Assembly: GCF_000344685.1 (NCBI RefSeq)
Contig: NW_006920413.1
Span: forward strand, 581,599 to 645,598
Source: Gloeophyllum trabeum ATCC 11539
Lineage: Eukaryota; Basidiomycota; Agaricomycetes; Gloeophyllales; Gloeophyllaceae
Length of the DNA stretch: 64,000 nucleotides
Direction of reading: 5' to 3'
Below are positions 59,491 through 64,000 of this stretch, piece after piece; the stretch's first letter is position 1, and the number at the start of each line of letters is the position of its first letter. The notes below the pieces were generated by a model that had not been told where the DNA came from, ran no database searches, and saw only the letters and a list, made by a program, of their open reading frames with translations. The position numbers and the translations under genes were made by a program.

Positions 59491-60741
59491 ATGTCTTTAC
59501 TAGCCGATACTCAAGCCAAAAAGCGGAAGAAGTCGTTGGCAGCCGGGCTTGACGCTGAGGAACCGCGAGCAAAAAAGTCCCGTAAAGAGGGCAAGGACAA
59601 AAAACAGAAGAAGAACGACAAGGGCAGGACCAGGGACAGCGATGGCCAGTTCAGAGTCGTCCGGGCGTCAATGGTGGTGTCTATACCGCCTGTATTCGCC
59701 AGTGATCCTCGGGCGGGCGTGGAGGAAATGTTGGATTCCATGGTTATGAGGTATGTGCGACCCGCATGGCATGTCCTGAATTGTACGTATGGTGGAACTC
59801 GAAGCCGTCTGCTAGATATGTGCCGGCGCTGCAGGGAGTTGTCCTCGTACACTCAAATCTACAATTCCTCGACCGAAAAGCTTCCATCAAAGCAGACTGT
59901 CCGTACGCTGTGTGTCCAATAGACTTCGATGCAACCGTCTGGAGCCCAAGTGTCGGAATGAAACTCCGTGAGTCTTGTCTTGATGTTCTCTTGCATGACG
60001 CCTTATTCTGTGTAGTGGGCAGAGTCAACCTCTGTTCGCCCGATCACGTATCTTTACTCGTGCATCGCACGTTCAACGTTTCAATACCTCGTCATCACAT
60101 ACCGACGGATCACTGGGAGTTCGAGTACGGGCCTGCGGAGAACGATCCCGAGTTCGGTCCCCACGCCGTCCGCGAAGATGGGGACGATGCAATGAATGAG
60201 GGTGACAATGCCAAGGGTGAAGATACCCATGAGATAGAAGGAGGAGGGAGATGGGTTCATAAGGTTACTGGTGACCGGCTGGGCGGTCCTGATCGACAGC
60301 TCGAATTCACAGTCATCGGGTGTGTGGTGCAGTCCGTCTCTTATGTATTGCAGCACGCACTCATGCTGCTGGTACAGGCTTACTGTCGCAAACAACATGC
60401 TGTCCCTGATTGGGTCAATTCAACCAGATCCTTTCTCTCCGGAACATATACCTGCGAACGCGTCGTCAGCGCAAGCAGCAACGGAGGATGCCGATGTCGC
60501 AGCCGAAGATGTCGACCTCGAAGACGAAGCAGGCACGGACGACGGGGAAGACAGTGACGAGGATGACGATCCGTTCGCCAAGCTAGGTAAAATGGGAGAT
60601 GCAGCTGCTCAGAGGCAGGCCGAGGAAGCCCAAGCTTCCAAGATGGAGAAGGAGAACGAGAGGACAGAGAAGAGGAAAAGAAAGGAGGAGAATGCCGGTA
60701 CTTCGGAATCGAAACATGCCAAGAAAAAGAAAAAAGCGTAG
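59491..60741 (+). CDS. RPA43: RNA polymerase I subunit RPA43
   Basis: Starts MSLLADTQAKKRKKSL (basic nucleolar-type leader). Introns join DSMVMR-YVPALQGVVLVHS, GMKL-VGRVNLCSPDHVSLL and TVIG-LTVANNMLSLIG. The tip domain (VEEMLDSMVMRYVPALQGVV) and the OB-fold part (HVSLLVHRTFNVSIPRHHIP) are characteristic of RPA43, the Rpb7-like stalk partner. An acidic insert (DPEFGPHAVREDGDDAMNEG) and an acidic-then-lysine-rich tail (DEDDDPFAKLG, KHAKKKKKA) follow, ending at 60741. In the Pol I stalk it binds initiation factor Rrn3. No lesion is visible. Confidence 0.92.
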
Positions 60742-61154
60742 GAGGGTCTTGCCTTCATTGCGCTGGCTTTGTTGTGGACGCTTCGGCGTGGGCTAGCAGA
60801 CGGAATGATGATTCCTTGGGTCATTCAGGTTTTCATCACAGACTGTTTGAAGCCGCCCGATACCCATTACATCAAGCCTTTTGGGAGTACGGCCTCCATG
60901 TCTTGTAATAACTGTTATTACCTGATATATTCCTTTGGCAGTCCACCGGCCGTTCAGAATGTGGGTTGGTTTTGTCGGAACATCTGACCGATTTCACTTG
61001 CAACTCGCGCGGTCCACGACTCTTCGTGCTCTACTTCCCTGCTGAATGACACTCTTGTCGCGCTGTAATAGATTTGCCTCGAACGTGGGACGGACGAGAA
61101 ACAGAGAATCTTGTTGGTGAGTTTTCTTTCAGCAAGCCCCCTCCCTTTACAACA
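60742..61154. other. Convergent intergenic region
   Basis: A minus-strand frame at 61031-61237 (VVPVVGVVALGTTIALDRR) looks like the membrane-span C-terminus of the neighbouring sulfotransferase-type gene, but in a different frame. Confidence 0.4.
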
Positions 61155-62163
61155 CTAGTACTGAGGACAGCGTCGCGACGTCTGCGGTCTAGTGCTATCG
61201 TGGTGCCTAATGCCACCACCCCGACTACAGGAACCACGTAGTATGTAATAAATCGCTTCCAGAGCGTCGCCTGCCATTTCCTTTCCTTTATTCGAGAAGG
61301 GGAACGGAGCGTCCTACAGAGGTGAAGGTGGATGTGAACTTCGGGATCACGAAATTATACCCCTGCTCACAGGGATAGGCCGTCCCAGTAATAGACAGAG
61401 AGGGTCCCATCCTTGCTCGACGCTGAATTCAAGCAGTTGCTCTTTGGGGATTATATCCCGGCAGAGCTGGTTGTGTTCTTCATATATCTGTCTGCCGTCG
61501 CTAACGAAGCGGCCGCGGAAGAAGTTATCCCATATTCGCCTCGAAATAGCTTTGATCTGCTGTGAGCGCGGGTGCAGCAATTTGGACAAGTGGTACATCG
61601 GGAAGGTCCCTGTGCCGTAGATTATGTAGAGTGTGCTCTGGTACCAATTTTCCGTAGGCCTGACTGTGCGTATGAATTTCGCAGACGGATGGGCCCCGAA
61701 CAATTCGCCTATGCGGCGAAACGTCGACGAAAGTGTGTCAGTTCTTCAGCTGAATCAAGTGCATGGGGGATACTCGCGAGGGAACATCGCACTCGGGAGG
61801 TCTGTTGAGGCTGTAAAGTCCTGGTATGAGGCATCCCAGTCCGCTCGCGTGACCGTTCCATCGTCGACCTCTGGCCATAGGTGAGGACGCATCTCTTGTA
61901 TTTACTCGCGAATTACTCTACTCTTATATATATCCGTCCATGCTCCAGTCTGTCAATGTCCTTTGGGAGCTCCGACATATGGAAGGTCTTGTACCCGAGC
62001 TTGTTCACTATTAGGAAAACGTAAGGCCCAACAGCTTGGGACTGCCTCCATGCACTGACGAGCGTCTCGGAGGCCGCCCAACGCCTACTCCGATAACTTG
62101 CATACCCGTGGCATGGATGACCTGAGTCACGGCAGATTCGTTGACATGGCAGGGCGCGGCCAT
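61155..62163 (-). CDS. Sulfotransferase-fold (Sulfotransfer_4-like) protein, probably degraded
   Basis: Recognisable pieces from the ATG at 62163 (MAAPCHVNESAVTQVIHATG): MQVIGVGVGR where the P-loop should be, LGYKTFHMSELPKDID, ADWDASYQDFTASTDLPS, an intron into ELFGAHPSAKFIRTVRP, NWYQSTLYIIYGTGTFP, LLEFSVEQGWDPLCLLLG and RPIP-DAPFPFSNKGKE. This order is that of fungal Sulfotransfer_4 proteins (often mislabelled NAD epimerases). Problems: after GVGVGR the expected R-T-G-T-x-S loop is replaced and the frame seems to change before LGYKTFH. At the 3' end the expected membrane helix is in another frame (61031-61237). It is either a recent pseudogene or poorly spliced by eye. Substrate unknown. Confidence 0.42.
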
Positions 62164-63439
62164 GGTGTTCAGTTACCAGACCATCACACATCGCACATAT
62201 AGCATGAGGACCGTTTGGAACAGGTCCGAGTTATTCCGGTTGCGTCCCGGGTGCTACGAAGTGTCCCGACTATGCTCGTAGCCTATCACGGCTCAGCACA
62301 CGAGCCAGTCCACTATCATATGATAAACGGATGGTACTCCGACAAACATAATTTTGCGGGAAACAACTACAGGGACAGGTGACAAGTCAGGCAATATGAT
62401 CCCGAAATCTATGAACATAACGGTAAGCACTGGGTCAGTCTATATCCAATACCGTCGATGCAATAAACTGTGGTCATCGCCGCTCGTGAACAGGGCAGAA
62501 CACGAGCACGTAACACTTCTATTTGCTTCAGTATCGCAATGTGTGTTAGTCAGACATTACTGGTGAATTACGCCCACAGGATCGAGAACTCAAGTGTCCC
62601 CAGGACCCAGATTGGAGTCTAAGGCAGGAGAGTGATTTTGCGTTGGTCCCACCTTTCCAAGTACAAACCGCCAAACTGTCTATGAAGTCTGTCTTGCCGC
62701 TTTCAGTGTCGAGATGTCACAAATGATCCAGATACACAGATCCTCGACGAAGCAGAGGCTTATTCCAGAGAAGATTTTGAGAACTGGGGGAAGATATACT
62801 TAGTCTGCATTAGCATGTCTTTGCTCATATGACCCAATCGGCCGAGGACCACAATACCTGACCCGCGCAAACCTGTATCATGAAACTGTTGACACGATAT
62901 TAGTGGCACGTGCAATATATAGACTTCGGCCCTGGAAACAATGCTTTTCTCTTATGTAAAAGCCTTCAGGTGTACTATCTCGTCGCTCATCATCAACTCG
63001 GATTCGTCGTTAACTAGAAGTTGTGCCATTGCGGCCCCCGTAGCAAGTACTAGTACTAGTCCGAGCTCGGTGGCGGTCTGACAGCTGATTGCAGAACGAT
63101 AGATGCACTTAAAATTCCTGCTGTACAAGGTGCTCCAAAGCCAAACAACCACAAAACGACCATAAAAGGTGAGACGTCGGCTTAGATAGCCGCCAGTTAC
63201 TAGTCTCCCAAAGGCGACCGATTAAATGCCTCCCTTATAACACATCGGACAACTCAATATATGATGCTGACCTGAACCCGGTCGTGAATGTCAAACCGTA
63301 AGAAGTAATATACAGCCAAAGCAATATGTAATACTCATTTTGAGATTGTTTAGTCCAGCAATAGACAGTAAGGAATATCAAATATGACATTAGCTGCCGT
63401 TAAGGGGAATATATCTGCCCGTAGGCAACCTTTCTCTCC

Positions 63440-63465
63440 ATGTTATATGTGATGACATATAACAT
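63440..63465. repeat. Perfect 11-bp inverted repeat with 4-nt loop
   Basis: ATGTTATATGT, then GATG, then ACATATAACAT. It could form a hairpin or be part of a small mobile element. No flanking target-site duplication was found by eye. Confidence 0.75.
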
Positions 63466-63657
63466 ATATGGGGACGGTTACCACCCGAGAGTTATAACTT
63501 AAGTATATAACGAGAGTGTACGCAACACAGTATTCCAAATATGGCTCAGCATATGGGTACTTGTGATATAATTTACCAGATTCACGCATCAGAATCCACT
63601 TCAGCCTGTGAACAATATGTCATATATGGCTTTCAATCGATATTGAGTGGGCCGCCG

Positions 63658-63722
63658 GCGGCAACAGGTGGCGCCACTCAGCGGCAACAGGCGGCGCCAC
63701 TCAGCGGCAACAGGCGGCGCCC
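63658..63722. repeat. GC-rich 23-bp tandem repeat, nearly three copies
   Basis: Units begin GCGGCAACAGG and end GGCGCCACTCA; copies at 63658-63680 and 63681-63703 differ by one base, and the third (from 63704) is cut short. The repeats stand out against an AT-rich background. Confidence 0.85.
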
Positions 63723-64000
63723 CTTTGCCGCTCCTACCTTGCATGCCGCTCACACTGATGAAATATAACTGAGCGGACACATCAAGTAAAACCAGGCGAA
63801 TTATTGCGTGATAAAATACAGAGAGTATGCACGAAAGTTATCACAACTGATTGTGAATCTACATGGCCGGTGAAGCCGCCGCTGCGTCAAGTGTGAGAAG
63901 GGGGGGCAATGACAATACAACACTCGACGCGGTCTCGAGCCCTCTAGCGACACGCCTAGCACGAGGTAGGAAGTTTCTGAGATCCTTCCCCCATGCAGCC

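Larger units (their letters stand above)
62164..64000. other. AT-rich gene-free end of the window
   Basis: No gene is supported over 1.8 kb. It contains a perfect inverted repeat (63440-63465), a GC-rich tandem repeat (63658-63722) and many ATAT-rich tracts, consistent with repeat or transposon-derived DNA. Confidence 0.5.

Noticed and set aside
63541..63768. Plus-strand frame of 75 codons spanning the 23-bp repeats
   Set aside because: Its open length is caused by the GC-rich repeat; no coding pattern outside it.

Overview
The window is nuclear DNA of a filamentous basidiomycete, most likely an Agaricomycete. Genes lie 0.1-1.5 kb apart on both strands. Nearly all are split by introns of about 45-90 nt with GTRNGT-like donors, and several proteins are of basidiomycete type. 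I found no rRNA, tRNA, CRISPR array or intact transposon. The organism and the splice sites are inferred by reading the sequence; no transcript or database evidence was available.

Layout. 0-12.3 kb, all on the minus strand: a shelterin TPP1/Est3-type telomere protein cut by the left edge, a cysteine-synthase-type PLP enzyme, an Arf GTPase, a leucine-rich-repeat protein, a flavin monooxygenase fused to a DUF6314-like domain, and a small membrane protein. 12.3-14.2 kb has no convincing gene. 14-25 kb: a small unknown protein, an arylamine N-acetyltransferase (+), a lysophospholipase with a transmembrane tail, Rad23, a small spliced unknown protein and a dual-specificity phosphatase (+). 25-32.5 kb, minus strand: an HMMR-like coiled-coil protein, an UNC93-type membrane protein and a GH16 glycoside hydrolase. 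33.4-37.7 kb, minus strand: a RING-finger gene with several apparent lesions and a mitochondrial-type PPR protein.

37.9-47 kb, plus strand: cohesin Rad21, the fatty-acid elongation dehydratase PHS1, then a tandem duplication that produced two isoprenylcysteine methyltransferase (STE14-type) genes separated by a broken copy of the PHS1 3' end, then a Yap-like bZIP factor. 48-54 kb, plus strand: two membrane-associated proteins of unknown function. 55-64 kb: an SCP/Psr1-type phosphatase (-), PAM16 (-), RNA polymerase I subunit RPA43 (+), a degraded-looking sulfotransferase-fold gene (-), and an AT-rich gene-free end with short repeats.

Most genes are unrelated housekeeping functions rather than one pathway. 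Two divergent pairs share short intergenic promoters (PPR/rad21, 172 bp; PAM16/RPA43, 255 bp). The most informative local event is the roughly 2 kb duplication at 41.3-45.5 kb. I see no clearly new multi-gene system. The best leads are the duplication, the broken RING gene, the monooxygenase-DUF6314 fusion and two genes whose first coding exon is only the ATG.
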